From the NCBI GenBank assembly GCA_943327755.2, contig CALPYF020000018.1, positions 1 to 64,000 on the forward strand: 64,000 nucleotides of DNA, read 5' to 3'. The DNA is from Deinococcus hopiensis KR-140. Lineage in GTDB: Bacteria > Deinococcota > Deinococci > Deinococcales > Deinococcaceae. Positions within the stretch are counted from its first letter, which is position 1; each line of letters opens with the position of its first letter. Below the pieces are notes generated by a model, which worked only from the letters and a program-made list of their open reading frames with translations, had not been told where the DNA came from and made no database searches. Shown here one piece after another: positions 1 through 9,146 of the stretch. Made by a program: the position numbers and the translations under genes.

Positions 1-934
1 CAGTGGCCGCGCTGGTCCCCGCACCGATCTCGCTGATCACCTGCGGCGTGCCGGGCTGCGGAGCGCTGGTGGGGAGGCTGCCCGCCGTGCCTGCGCCTGC
101 CGCGCCTGTGCCGGTCTGCGCGTTACCGGTGGTGCCGGCGTTCGCCGTGAGGCCCGGCAGACGGGTGACACTGGGGACGTTCACGCCTGCGACCGGGGGC
201 TTGACCGGCGTGATGGTCGTCACGGGTTCGCTTCCCGTGCTGACCGTACCTGGATTCACGCCGGACGTCCCAGTGGGCAGGGCCGAGACCGTACCGTCTG
301 ACGTGATCGGCGTGACGGTGACCGGCTCACTGGAGCCGCTGGGGCTGGGGATGGTCGGAATGGGCAGGGCGCCACTTGAGGAGCTGCCAGTTCCGCTGAT
401 CGGGTTGAGGCCCAGGGTGCCCCCGGACGGAATCGGCGTGACCGTCGCGGTGGGGGCGCTGGTAACGGGGGTGCTGGCGCCACTGTTCGAGCTGATCGTT
501 CCATTGCTCTGGGCGGGCGTAGCGGTCTGGGCGCCGCCCTCGACACTCAGCGGCCGGAACGGGTTGTTGCCGGGCACGCTGGCCAGCGTACCGGCTGGAT
601 TGATGCCAGCGGGCGTGGGCGGCGTGTCTGTGACCGTCGGTTCGGCAGCGGGCTCACTGGTCGGGAAGGGGGGGATAACCTCCACATCTACCGGACCGCC
701 GGACTGCACGCCGGTGCCGGTGGCGGCGCCGCTGCCCGCTGAATCCGTCTGGGTGGGCGGCGTGACCGGTACGGTATCCCCGGCGCCAGCGCTCGGGGTG
801 GTGGCCGGCGTGCCCGCGTCCGGCGTGCCGGACCGGTTGGTCAGGACATACCACAGGCCGATCGCGGCGACCAGCAGTAGCAGCCCCAGCAGCAGTTTCA
901 TTTCCCGGGAGAGTTTGATGGGGGCGCGCGTCAC
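1..934 (-). CDS. PilP/PilW-like type IV pilus protein, partial (C-terminus outside window)
   Basis: The frame opens at GTG 934-932, which overlaps the pilO stop (GTGA), and stays open to base 1, so at least 311 codons are present and the end is missing. The N-terminus reads as a short cytoplasmic segment with a membrane anchor (KLLLGLLLLVAAIGLWYVL, about residues 13-31). A long low-complexity Pro/Thr/Ser/Gly/Val region follows, with repeated VTVTPI and PVTTITPV segments. In Thermus/Deinococcus pil operons, pilMNO is followed by a PilP/PilW-type periplasmic linker protein and then the secretin gene pilQ. Position and architecture fit the linker protein that joins the inner-membrane PilNO complex to PilQ. 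The globular domain that would confirm this lies outside the window, so identity is inferred from context. The long plus-strand frame opposite it is a GC-rich shadow. Confidence 0.7.
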   Translation of the reverse strand, partial: MTRAPIKLSREMKLLLGLLLLVAAIGLWYVLTNRSGTPDAGTPATTPSAGAGDTVPVTPPTQTDSAGSGAATGTGVQSGGPVDVEVIPPFPTSEPAAEPTVTDTPPTPAGINPAGTLASVPGNNPFRPLSVEGGAQTATPAQSNGTISSNSGASTPVTSAPTATVTPIPSGGTLGLNPISGTGSSSSGALPIPTIPSPSGSSEPVTVTPITSDGTVSALPTGTSGVNPGTVSTGSEPVTTITPVKPPVAGVNVPSVTRLPGLTANAGTTGNAQTGTGAAGAGTAGSLPTSAPQPGTPQVISEIGAGTSAAT

Positions 935-1569
935 TGGGTGCCTCCTGCGGGCGCGGCGGGTGCCGTGCTCGGGGCCTGCGGCGTGCCTCCGGTCTGTGCC
1001 GGGCTGGCCAGCGCCGGATCGAAGGTGTACACCGTCAGGGCCAGCGTACCTTCCAGATCAGGGTCGAAACTGCTGGCCTGCGGCAGCTGCAGGCTGACGT
1101 TATTCACGTTCGTGAATCGGCTCATGGTCTCCACGGAACGCAGCAGCTGGAACAGCTGCCCGAAGGTTCCGGACACGTTTACCGCCAGGTTGATAGGCCG
1201 CACGCCGCCGGGCAGGTTGGTGGCGTTGCCGTTGGTGACGTTGAACGACGACATGGTCGCGCCTGCCGCCGCCGCATTCAGGCGGATCTCGTCGAGCACG
1301 CTGTAGTAGCGGGCCGTTTCCGGCAGGGCCGCCAGGAATTCCTGCTGCTGCACCTTGAGCGTGGCGACCTCTTCCCGCAGGGCGGGCAGCTGCTGGGCAT
1401 TGCTGCGCAGCACCGCCACACGCGCCTGTGCGGAGTCCAGGTCGGACTGCAGCTGACTGATCTGTGCCTGGCGCGCCTGGAAGCGCATGGTGTACCACAG
1501 CACAGCAGCCAGGAGACAGGCGGCCAGCACCACGAAGAACAGGTTGCGGGGCGTGAGTTTAATTGACAC
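931..1569 (-). CDS. pilO: Type IV pilus inner-membrane protein PilO
   Basis: 212 residues, the usual size for PilO. It starts with GTG (1569-1567), 11 bases inside the end of pilN. There is one N-terminal membrane helix (NLFFVVLAACLLAAVLWYTM, about residues 9-28), then a coiled coil rich in Gln/Leu/Ala (about 31-80, SQLQSDLDSAQARVAVLRS). A periplasmic ferredoxin-like fold follows; the segment GTFGQLFQLLRSVETMSRF is the helix typical of PilO. The C-terminal 25 residues are Ala/Pro/Thr-rich. PilO pairs with PilN through the coiled coils to form the alignment platform of type IV pili, which in this lineage also serves natural transformation. It is tightly packed in pilMNO-pilP order with overlapping ends, which implies translational coupling. 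Confidence 0.93.
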   Translation of the reverse strand: MSIKLTPRNLFFVVLAACLLAAVLWYTMRFQARQAQISQLQSDLDSAQARVAVLRSNAQQLPALREEVATLKVQQQEFLAALPETARYYSVLDEIRLNAAAAGATMSSFNVTNGNATNLPGGVRPINLAVNVSGTFGQLFQLLRSVETMSRFTNVNNVSLQLPQASSFDPDLEGTLALTVYTFDPALASPAQTGGTPQAPSTAPAAPAGGTQ

Positions 1570-2249
1570 TGCCGCCTCCCTGGGAGCTGACCGGGGCTCC
1601 GGGTGCTGCGGGGGGCGTACCGGGCGCCGCAGGCGTCGTGGCCGGTTCAGCGGCGCTGGCCGCCTTCACGATGCCGACCGTGGCGTTGAAGGTATAGCGT
1701 CCCGTTTCGCCCTCGGCCTGCATGCTGCGGAAATTCAGGCCGAAGTTCGGGTTGTTCTCGAAGGTGCGCAGGAAGTTCACGACCGACTGCTGACTGCTGG
1801 CCGAGCCGCTCAGTTCGATCTCTCGCGTCACGTTCTTGCCGGTATACACACCGTTCTGCTGCTGCGAGGCCAGCGCCCCGGCTTCCAGGGGGCGAATGGT
1901 CATGCTCTGCAGGGCGACGCCACTGCTGCTGGGCAGCTGCGCCGTGAAGCTGGCAATGTCGTTCGCCCAGTACGTCTTGGCGTCACGCAGCTGCACGGCA
2001 ATGGCCGTGACCTGAGTCAGCTGATTTTTCTCCTGCGTCAGGCGGCCGTACTCCTGCGCTGCGGGCGTCAGGGCGGCGATCTCGCCGTTCACACTGTCGA
2101 GTTCCTTGTTCAGGTTGCCCACCTTGGTGCCCGTGGCGACCTCCATGCCGATCAGGATCAGCGCGGTCAGGACGACCACGCCGACCGCAGCGGGCTGCCA
2201 CAGGGTCGGTTCACTCTGCTTGCGGTACTGCTGGGGCAGCAGGTTGACT

Positions 2250-2257
<8 letters not shown>
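1559..2257 (-). CDS. pilN: Type IV pilus inner-membrane protein PilN
   Basis: 232 residues. The start is GTG at 2257-2255, overlapping the end of pilM by 8 bases. The protein begins MVEVNLLPQQYRK, the conserved cytoplasmic NLLP motif that inserts into the groove of PilM. It then has a single membrane helix (VGVVVLTALILIGMEVATG, about 26-44), a coiled coil (about 47-85), and a periplasmic domain of the PilN/GspL fold with the segment VVNFLRTFENNPNFGLNF. The C-terminal 30 residues are Ala/Pro/Gly-rich. It acts with PilM and PilO as the inner-membrane platform of the pilus and DNA-uptake machine. Confidence 0.94.
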
Positions 2258-3428
<1,171 letters not shown>

Positions 3429-3449
3429 TCTCCCTCCAGGATCACGCGG

Positions 3450-3458
3450 ATTTTAGCA
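3450..3458 (-). promoter_or_regulatory. Extended -10 promoter of the pilM operon
   Basis: On the minus strand the bases read TGCTAAAAT: a TG dinucleotide one base before TAAAAT, 21 bases upstream of the pilM ATG. No convincing -35 box is visible at 17 bases, which is common for extended -10 promoters. The predicted leader is very short but still holds the Shine-Dalgarno. Confidence 0.55.
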
Positions 3459-3958
3459 TTCACTCATCTGGGGGCGGGAGCGCCGGAGTGCGGGGCGAGA
3501 GGACGGCAGCAGCAGGGTGAGGGTCATGGACATCCTATTGAACCATCCCGTCCCTCACGCAACCCTGACATCCCGAAACGCCCGCAGCCGGACTGGAACG
3601 TTTCCCAACTCCGGTCACCTGCCGCCGTCGCTGTTCCCGGGAGGGAAGGCGCGGACAGCCCGGTCACCCAACCCGAACATGAAGGCTTCTTGAACGGGGT
3701 GCCTTAGTACACCACAAGTCAGCCCGGCCGTTCACGCAATACCTCACGTCCAGATGAGGCGACCGTATGAACGCCGTGAGTCGTGTCAAGACACCCGGTG
3801 GCGGCGACTGTGGAGGCACACGCAATCTAACCAGCACAGGAGATTGGGCCCGCAACGATCATCTGTGGACGTGGGTCTGCGAAAGTCGACCTCTTCGCTG
3901 AGGCCCAGGTCACCTGTCTGACCGATCCATTGATCAGGCAGGCGGTGTGTGGTTGCGA
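3459..3958. other. Intergenic region upstream of pilM; no gene seen
   Basis: About 500 bases between the end of the lipoprotein gene and the pilM promoter, with no convincing gene. A second possible minus-strand promoter is TTGACA (3784-3789) with TACGGT (3762-3767) and a 16-base spacer; it sits on the hairpin-like GTGTC-AA-GACAC (3783-3794). Further down is ACGCAACCCTGACA (3557-3570), shared exactly with the region upstream of the four-gene DUF11 operon. Short open frames here (for example 3664-3855, minus) have no Shine-Dalgarno and odd composition, so they are not called. Confidence 0.4.
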
Positions 3959-4822
3959 TCAGCGGGCCGACAGGTCAGGGCCGAAAGTCCGGACTGTGCC
4001 GGACACGTCGACGGTGACGATCCACTGCCCCACCACGCCCACCCGTCCGGGCCCGTGCGGAATCCGCGCCTGGACCACGCCCGCCGCGTCGAGCCGCTCC
4101 AGCTGCGTTCCGGTCAGCCGGTAGGTCCCGGTCCCGGTGACGATCTGCGGCGCGGTGGCGCCCGCCACGCCGTCAGGTCGCCAGTTCAGCAGCGTGAAGC
4201 CGGAACCAGGCAGTCCCGCCGCGTCACCGACCCGGATCACCCGCCCGTCAAGCAGGACATAGTCCAGACCGTCGCCGCCCGTCAGCGCTGCCGTCGGTTG
4301 GCCCAGCACACCCGCTGCCACCGCGCCTGCGTAGGTCACGGCGCTGCCGTTCTCGCGGTAGATCCGCCCGGCACTCATGACGGCCACACGGCCGACGGTC
4401 ACGCTGCGGGGCAGCCCGTCGAGCGTCACGGCCGCGCCGAGGGATGGCACCCCCGCCCAGGCCTGCCCGTCGTGCCACCCGATGTCCACAGCGGGCGGCA
4501 GCGCCGGGCACCTCGCCTGGAAGGCCGGCGCGCGGGCCACGCAGGGCCGTCCGCCAATCACCCAGGCCACACCCACGTCACTGAAGGCGGCCCGTAGGCC
4601 CGGGGCACCGTCCGTGTCCGCCCGCCCTGCTGCGCCCGTGGACGGCCCTGAGGACATGGGGGCCGGCGCGCAGGCACTCAGGAGGCCCAGAAGGATCAGC
4701 CCAGCCCACAGGGCTGGTGTCGGTCGCCCGGAGCGTTCTTGCTGGACCTCCGTTGCAGGAGGCCGTCCCCCGGCGCGGGAAGGGTGATCCGACGGAGGAG
4801 ACGGCGTCCGGGTCAGGCGCAT
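3959..4822 (-). CDS. Predicted lipoprotein of unknown function
   Basis: 287 residues if started at ATG 4822-4820; a longer frame to 4972 would run into murF and lacks any signal-like N-terminus. A rather long basic n-region precedes a hydrophobic stretch and a lipobox (LWAGLILLGLLSAC), so the mature protein is probably lipid-anchored at that Cys, followed by an Ala/Pro/Ser linker. The remainder is rich in Gly, Val and Asp and appears to consist of short repeated beta strands (for example GDGLDYVLLDGRVIRVGD), suggesting a small beta-propeller or similar fold. No catalytic motif was recognised. A CAGAAT box lies 6 bases before the start, compatible with a leaderless transcript. It lies 109 bases downstream of murF on the same strand and may be co-transcribed. 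Confidence 0.62.
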   Translation of the reverse strand: MRLTRTPSPPSDHPSRAGGRPPATEVQQERSGRPTPALWAGLILLGLLSACAPAPMSSGPSTGAAGRADTDGAPGLRAAFSDVGVAWVIGGRPCVARAPAFQARCPALPPAVDIGWHDGQAWAGVPSLGAAVTLDGLPRSVTVGRVAVMSAGRIYRENGSAVTYAGAVAAGVLGQPTAALTGGDGLDYVLLDGRVIRVGDAAGLPGSGFTLLNWRPDGVAGATAPQIVTGTGTYRLTGTQLERLDAAGVVQARIPHGPGRVGVVGQWIVTVDVSGTVRTFGPDLSAR

Positions 4823-4931
4823 ACCCGCATTCTGCCCGCCCGGACCCTGAGGGGCGTGAACAGCGGGCTGCCCTCTCCAGTCCGGGGGAGGCGGACCATC
4901 AGCAGTCGCTGCGTGTTCCGCCAGCTGGAGA

Positions 4932-6248
4932 TCAGGACGACTGCGGCCTGTCTCGTGCGTCCAGCAGGGCACTCACCACCACATCCAGCCCCACGCCCTC
5001 CTGCGCGCGGCGCTCGGGTGTCCAGCTGATCCCGCGACTGGCCTTCACGAGCACCACGTCCCCGTCCTGAACTTCAGAGAGCAGCGCCTCCAGAAGGTCC
5101 GGGACGGTCGCGAAAGCCCGCTCGCCCAGTTCGGCGGCGAAGGTGCCCACGCCGAAGGTCAGGTCTGCCCGTTCCCGGGCGTACGCGCCCACCTCGGCGT
5201 GCAGGGCCCGCTCGGTCGGGCCGAGTTCCAGCATGCGGCCCAGCACGCTGATCCGCCGCCCTGCCCCGTCCGCTCCGGCCCAGCCGTTCAGTGCGTCCAG
5301 CGCCGCGCGCACGGCGACCGGTGAGGCGTTGTACGCATCGTCGATCACCGTGAAGCGCCCCCGGTGCACCCGGTACCGCCCGCCCGGCACACTGACCTCC
5401 GACAGCCGCCCGGCGGCCTGCGCGAGATTTACTCCGGCCTCGCGGGCCAGCACCAGTCCCAGCACCGCCGCCTCCGCCTGCACGGTGGACGCGAGCGGCA
5501 GCGTGACCGGCACACCCGCGAAGGAGAACGACGCACCCTCCGGCGTGACGCGCAGGTTCTCGCCCGCACACCTCACGTCCCCGAACCCGTAACTGTCCAC
5601 CCCGGGGTAGAAGGCGGCCGCCTGCGACCCCACCAGTGCCCGGACGAGCTGGCCATCCACGCCGCGCAGAATCACGCCCTTCTCACGCGCGATCCCCTCG
5701 ATGCTGCCCAGCTGCTCCAGATGCGCCGGGCCGATCGTCGTGATCACGCCTACATCCGGGCGCACCAGATCCACGAGCTCGGCCATTTCGCCGACGCGGT
5801 CGATGCCCATCTCGACCACCAGGGGCCGCCCCGACCCGCCCGACTCGATCAGGAAGCAGGCGATGGCCGGCATCGTGTTGAACACCGGCATGAACAGCGC
5901 GTCCAGCGCCGCCGCCACGTAACTCTTCACGGTGGTCTTCCCGGCGCTGCCCGTCACGCCCACCACCAGCGGCGCCCGCGCACGCTCGGCACGCGCCCAC
6001 GCGAACAGCGCCCCCTGCGCGTCCTCCACGCGGACGGCGCGCGGCACGTCCAGATCCGTCAGCACGAACGGCGCGCCCGCCGCGAGCGCCTGCTCCACGA
6101 ACGCATTCCCGTGCATCCGCTCCCCGGGGAGCGCCACGAACGCCACGTCAGGCGAGGCCTCACGCGAGTCCCACGTCAGGCGCCGTGCGGCGCGCGCCTC
6201 CGGATGAACAGCGGCCGGGAAGGGAAGAGGCAGGTGCGGATCCAGCAT
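4932..6248 (-). CDS. murF: UDP-N-acetylmuramoyl-tripeptide--D-alanyl-D-alanine ligase MurF
   Basis: 438 residues, normal for MurF. It adds D-Ala-D-Ala (or the local equivalent) to the UDP-MurNAc-tripeptide in the cytoplasm, the last soluble step of peptidoglycan precursor synthesis. The Mur ligase order is visible: N-terminal substrate domain with LTWDSREASPDVAFVALPGE (about 24-43), the ATP-binding P-loop GVTGSAGKTT (97-106), the central domain with EMGIDRVGEMAEL and TTIGPAHLEQLGS, and the C-terminal domain with VIDDAYNASPVAVRAAL. DAYNA is the Mur C-domain signature. It stands alone rather than in a dcw cluster. A TAGCAT box 6 bases before the start suggests leaderless expression. Confidence 0.95.
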   Translation of the reverse strand: MLDPHLPLPFPAAVHPEARAARRLTWDSREASPDVAFVALPGERMHGNAFVEQALAAGAPFVLTDLDVPRAVRVEDAQGALFAWARAERARAPLVVGVTGSAGKTTVKSYVAAALDALFMPVFNTMPAIACFLIESGGSGRPLVVEMGIDRVGEMAELVDLVRPDVGVITTIGPAHLEQLGSIEGIAREKGVILRGVDGQLVRALVGSQAAAFYPGVDSYGFGDVRCAGENLRVTPEGASFSFAGVPVTLPLASTVQAEAAVLGLVLAREAGVNLAQAAGRLSEVSVPGGRYRVHRGRFTVIDDAYNASPVAVRAALDALNGWAGADGAGRRISVLGRMLELGPTERALHAEVGAYARERADLTFGVGTFAAELGERAFATVPDLLEALLSEVQDGDVVLVKASRGISWTPERRAQEGVGLDVVVSALLDARDRPQSS

Positions 6249-6254
6249 CCGGTC

Positions 6255-6260
6255 ATGCTA
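6255..6260 (-). promoter_or_regulatory. -10 box of murF (leaderless type)
   Basis: TAGCAT on the minus strand, 6 bases from the murF ATG. This matches the TANNNT-plus-short-gap pattern repeated across the window. Confidence 0.5.
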
Positions 6261-6311
6261 CCCCCACCGGACTCATGACACGCCGCACACCAAACCTCCC
6301 CCGATCATGAG

Positions 6312-6317
6312 TAGACT
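6312..6317 (+). promoter_or_regulatory. -10 box of the first 5'-nucleotidase gene
   Basis: TAGACT, 11 bases before ATG 6329. No Shine-Dalgarno is present in between, so the transcript is probably leaderless or nearly so. Confidence 0.45.
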
Positions 6318-6328
6318 GTGCAGGCCTT

Positions 6329-8086
6329 ATGAAAACCATGCCTGTCCTGCTGCTGACCGTGGCCCTGGGCCTCACCGCCTGCACCACCGGTTCATACGTG
6401 CCCGAGCCGACCAACGTCACCATCCTGGGTCTGAACGACTTCCACGGCAACCTCGCCCCCACCAGCTTCACGACGGCCGAGGGCGCCAAGATCAGCGCAG
6501 GTGGCATCGAGGCCATCGCCGCGGAAGTCAACGACGCCCGCAAGGCCAACCCCAACACCATTCTGGTCGGCGGCGGCGACCTGATCGGCGCGAGCCCCAT
6601 CACCAGCGGCCTGCTGCGCGACGAACCCGCCGTGTACGCCCTGAACGACATGGGCATGAAAGTGAGCGCGCTGGGCAACCACGAATTCGACCAGGGTCTG
6701 GACGAACTGTTCCGCATGCAGAACGGCGGCTGCGCCAGCAACGACGCCAGCAAGGCCTGCAAGTACGACACGACCTACACCGGCGCCACCTTCAAATGGA
6801 TCGGCGCGAACGTGGAGTACAACGCCACCTCCGGCAAGACCGGTACGCCGTTTGCGCCCTACATCATTCAGGACATCAACGGCCTGAAGATCGCGTTCGT
6901 GGGTGCCGTCACCAAGACCACGCCCGGCATCGTGTCGCCCGACGGCGTGAAGATGCTGAACTTCACCGACGAGGCCGCGGCCGTCAACAAGTACATCCCC
7001 GAGATCAAGGCCAAGAAGCCCGACGCGATCATCATGCTGATCCACGAGGGCGGCGAGATTGCTCGCGTGGACAAGGACGGCAAGCCGATCAACCAGGACG
7101 TGAACTACAGCACGGTGGGCTGCAAGGCCCTCAACGAGACCAGCCCGATCGTGGACATCGCCAAGCGCGTGGATCCGGCGGTCAGCGCGATCATCAGCGG
7201 TCACAGCCACCAGGGTTACAACTGCCTGGTGCCTGATCCCACTGGCAAGGACCGCATCGTGATCCAGGGTGACTTCTACGGTCACCTGCTGCAGCGCCTG
7301 GATCTGGTCGTGGACAAGGCCAACCACGCCGTCATGCAGGTCAAGGCCGCCAACCTCGTCGTGAACTATGACGCCCGCAAGGCCGGGGGCACGCTGGCCC
7401 CCAACATGACGGCCATCCTGAACAAGGCCAACGAGAAGGTCGCCGCGATCAAGAACGTGCAGGTCGCCACCCTGGGTGACCCGCAGATCCAGCGCGGGAT
7501 CAGCAACGCCCGCAACACCGAATCCGCGCTGGGCGACGTGATTGCCGACGCCCTGCTGTACACCACCAAAGCACAGGGCAGCCAGATCGGCCTGATGAAC
7601 CCCGGCGGCATCCGTGCCGACCTGCCTGACGCGACCGCTATCAAGCCCGGCAACGCCGTGACCTTCGGGGACGTGTTCGCCGTGCATCCCTTCGGGAACA
7701 CCACCACCGTCGTGACCCTGACCGGTCAGCAGATCAAGGACCTGCTCGAGCAGCAGTGGAGCGGAGGCAACGCCGGCACGGGCGTCAAACTGCTGCAGGT
7801 GTCCGAGGGCTTCAGCTACAAGTACACGCTGGGCAACCCCGACGGGCAGCGCGTGAACATCGCCGACATCACTCTGAACGGCGCGCCCATCAGCGCGACC
7901 GCCACCTACCGCGTCGCCACGAACAACTTCCTGGCGGCCGGCGGCGACAACTTCACGGTGTTCAAGGGCGCCACGAACGTCACCCAGCTGCCCGGCCTGA
8001 GCGACACCGACGTACTCAGCGCCTACCTGAAGGCGTTCGGGCCCAGCCTGAAGAACGTCGTCAAGGGCCGCATCGTCAAGCTCTGA
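6329..8086 (+). CDS. Secreted bifunctional metallophosphatase/5'-nucleotidase (UshA/CpdB family), lipoprotein
   Basis: 585 residues. A signal peptide ends in the lipobox LTAC (Cys18), so the enzyme is probably exported and lipid-anchored. The N-terminal calcineurin-like metallophosphatase domain shows all metal motifs: NDFHGN (36-41), GGGDLIGASP, GNHEFD, and the GHSHQGYNC motif near residue 290. The C-terminal 5'-nucleotidase domain has MNPGGIRADL and VTFGDVFAVHPFGNTT, with the nucleotide-stacking region after it. The family hydrolyses nucleotides and cyclic phosphodiesters outside the cytoplasm to release nucleosides and phosphate. A close paralogue lies at 30296-31984. The pair of Cys in GGCASNDASKACKYD is kept in both, probably a disulfide. 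Confidence 0.9.
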   Translation: MKTMPVLLLTVALGLTACTTGSYVPEPTNVTILGLNDFHGNLAPTSFTTAEGAKISAGGIEAIAAEVNDARKANPNTILVGGGDLIGASPITSGLLRDEPAVYALNDMGMKVSALGNHEFDQGLDELFRMQNGGCASNDASKACKYDTTYTGATFKWIGANVEYNATSGKTGTPFAPYIIQDINGLKIAFVGAVTKTTPGIVSPDGVKMLNFTDEAAAVNKYIPEIKAKKPDAIIMLIHEGGEIARVDKDGKPINQDVNYSTVGCKALNETSPIVDIAKRVDPAVSAIISGHSHQGYNCLVPDPTGKDRIVIQGDFYGHLLQRLDLVVDKANHAVMQVKAANLVVNYDARKAGGTLAPNMTAILNKANEKVAAIKNVQVATLGDPQIQRGISNARNTESALGDVIADALLYTTKAQGSQIGLMNPGGIRADLPDATAIKPGNAVTFGDVFAVHPFGNTTTVVTLTGQQIKDLLEQQWSGGNAGTGVKLLQVSEGFSYKYTLGNPDGQRVNIADITLNGAPISATATYRVATNNFLAAGGDNFTVFKGATNVTQLPGLSDTDVLSAYLKAFGPSLKNVVKGRIVKL

Positions 8087-8102
8087 CCTGACGCTTCACC
8101 CC

Positions 8103-8136
8103 CGCCCGCTCCGGTCCACTCGCGCCGGGGCGGGCG
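8103..8136 (+). terminator. Probable terminator after the first 5'-nucleotidase gene
   Basis: CGCCCG (8103-8108) pairs with CGGGCG (8131-8136), with inner CCGG pairing. The T-tract is poor (TTCTGCT). Confidence 0.5.
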
Positions 8137-8144
8137 TTCTGCTC

Positions 8145-8150
8145 TACCCT
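8145..8150 (+). promoter_or_regulatory. -10 box of the acetamidase/formamidase gene (leaderless type)
   Basis: TACCCT, 6 bases before ATG 8157, with no room for a Shine-Dalgarno. Confidence 0.55.
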
Positions 8151-8156
8151 GATTCC

Positions 8157-9140
8157 ATGACCCGCCACCACCTGACCCTGGACGCCCTGCACACCGTCTG
8201 GGACAACGCCCTGCCGCCCGCCCTGACCGTCGCCAGTGGGGACACCGTCACGCTGGACACCCTGGACGCCTCGGGTGGCGGCGTGGCCCGCCGCGTCGCG
8301 AGTGGCGAACTGAGCGCCCAAGGTGATCTGCGCGACCTGATCCTCGCGGACGCCCGCGACCCCCTGAGCGGCCCGCGCGGGCACCCGCTGACCGGCCCGC
8401 TGTTCGTGGACGGCGCGCAGCCCGGCGACGCCCTGCGCATTGAGATCCTAGATGTGCAGACCGCCGCGTGGGGCTGGACCGGCTGCCGCCCCGGCGGCAT
8501 TGGCCTCATTGACGCCGCGCTGGCCGCCGAGGGCCTGCGCTCCCACACGCACCTGTGGGACCTGCGCGCCCGCACCCACGCCGACTTCCGCCCCGGCATC
8601 CGCGTGCCCCTCGCGCCGTTCCCCGGCGTGATCGGTGTCGCCCCCGCCGCGCCGGGCCCGCACCCCACCGCTCCGCCCCGGCACGTCGGCGGGAACATGG
8701 ACGTCCGGCAGCTCGTGGCGGGCAGCACCCTGTGGCTGCCGGTCGAGATCCCCGGCGCCCTCCTGTCTGCCGGGGACCTCCACGCCGCGCAGGGGGACGG
8801 CGAGGTCAGCGGCACCGGGATCGAGACGAACGGGCAACTGACCCTGCGGGTGCACGTCGAGAAGGACGCCGGGATCATCACCCCGGAATTCATCACGCCC
8901 ACCAGCGGGGGCCAGAGTCGCCAGTGGCACGCCACCACCGGCCACCACCCCGACCTGATAGAGGCCGCCCGCATCGCACTGCGCGCCACCCTGCGCCGCC
9001 TGGAAGCGCGGGGTCTGAGCCTGGAAGACGCCTACGTCCTCGCGAGTGCCTGCGTGGACCTGAAGATCAGTCAGATCGTGGACGCCCCCCACTACACCGT
9101 TAGCGCGTTCCTGCCGCTCGACATTTTCTGGGAGGCGTGA
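8157..9140 (+). CDS. Acetamidase/formamidase family protein
   Basis: 327 residues, matching the FmdA/AmdA family (about 300-330), zinc-type amidases that release ammonia from formamide or acetamide. The N-terminal HTVWDNALPPALTVASGDTV is typical of the family, which begins with a similar strand and GD turn. The central GPLFVDGAQPGDALRIEIL and the later GGNMDVRQLVAGSTLWLPV carry the conserved Gly/Asn/Asp pattern. GDLHAAQGDGEVSGTGIE is the family's most conserved segment. No signal peptide is seen, so it is cytoplasmic. It ends only 6 bases from the convergent amidohydrolase gene. The natural substrate cannot be read from sequence. Confidence 0.88.
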   Translation: MTRHHLTLDALHTVWDNALPPALTVASGDTVTLDTLDASGGGVARRVASGELSAQGDLRDLILADARDPLSGPRGHPLTGPLFVDGAQPGDALRIEILDVQTAAWGWTGCRPGGIGLIDAALAAEGLRSHTHLWDLRARTHADFRPGIRVPLAPFPGVIGVAPAAPGPHPTAPPRHVGGNMDVRQLVAGSTLWLPVEIPGALLSAGDLHAAQGDGEVSGTGIETNGQLTLRVHVEKDAGIITPEFITPTSGGQSRQWHATTGHHPDLIEAARIALRATLRRLEARGLSLEDAYVLASACVDLKISQIVDAPHYTVSAFLPLDIFWEA

Positions 9141-9146
9141 CCGCCT

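Noticed and set aside
3..1097. Long plus-strand open frame over the pil genes
   Set aside because: Antisense to pilP-like and pilO, with the codon pattern of a GC-rich shadow; the minus frames carry the recognisable motifs.
3664..3855. Short minus-strand frame upstream of pilM
   Set aside because: No ribosome binding site, Arg/Pro-rich shadow composition and no recognisable motif.
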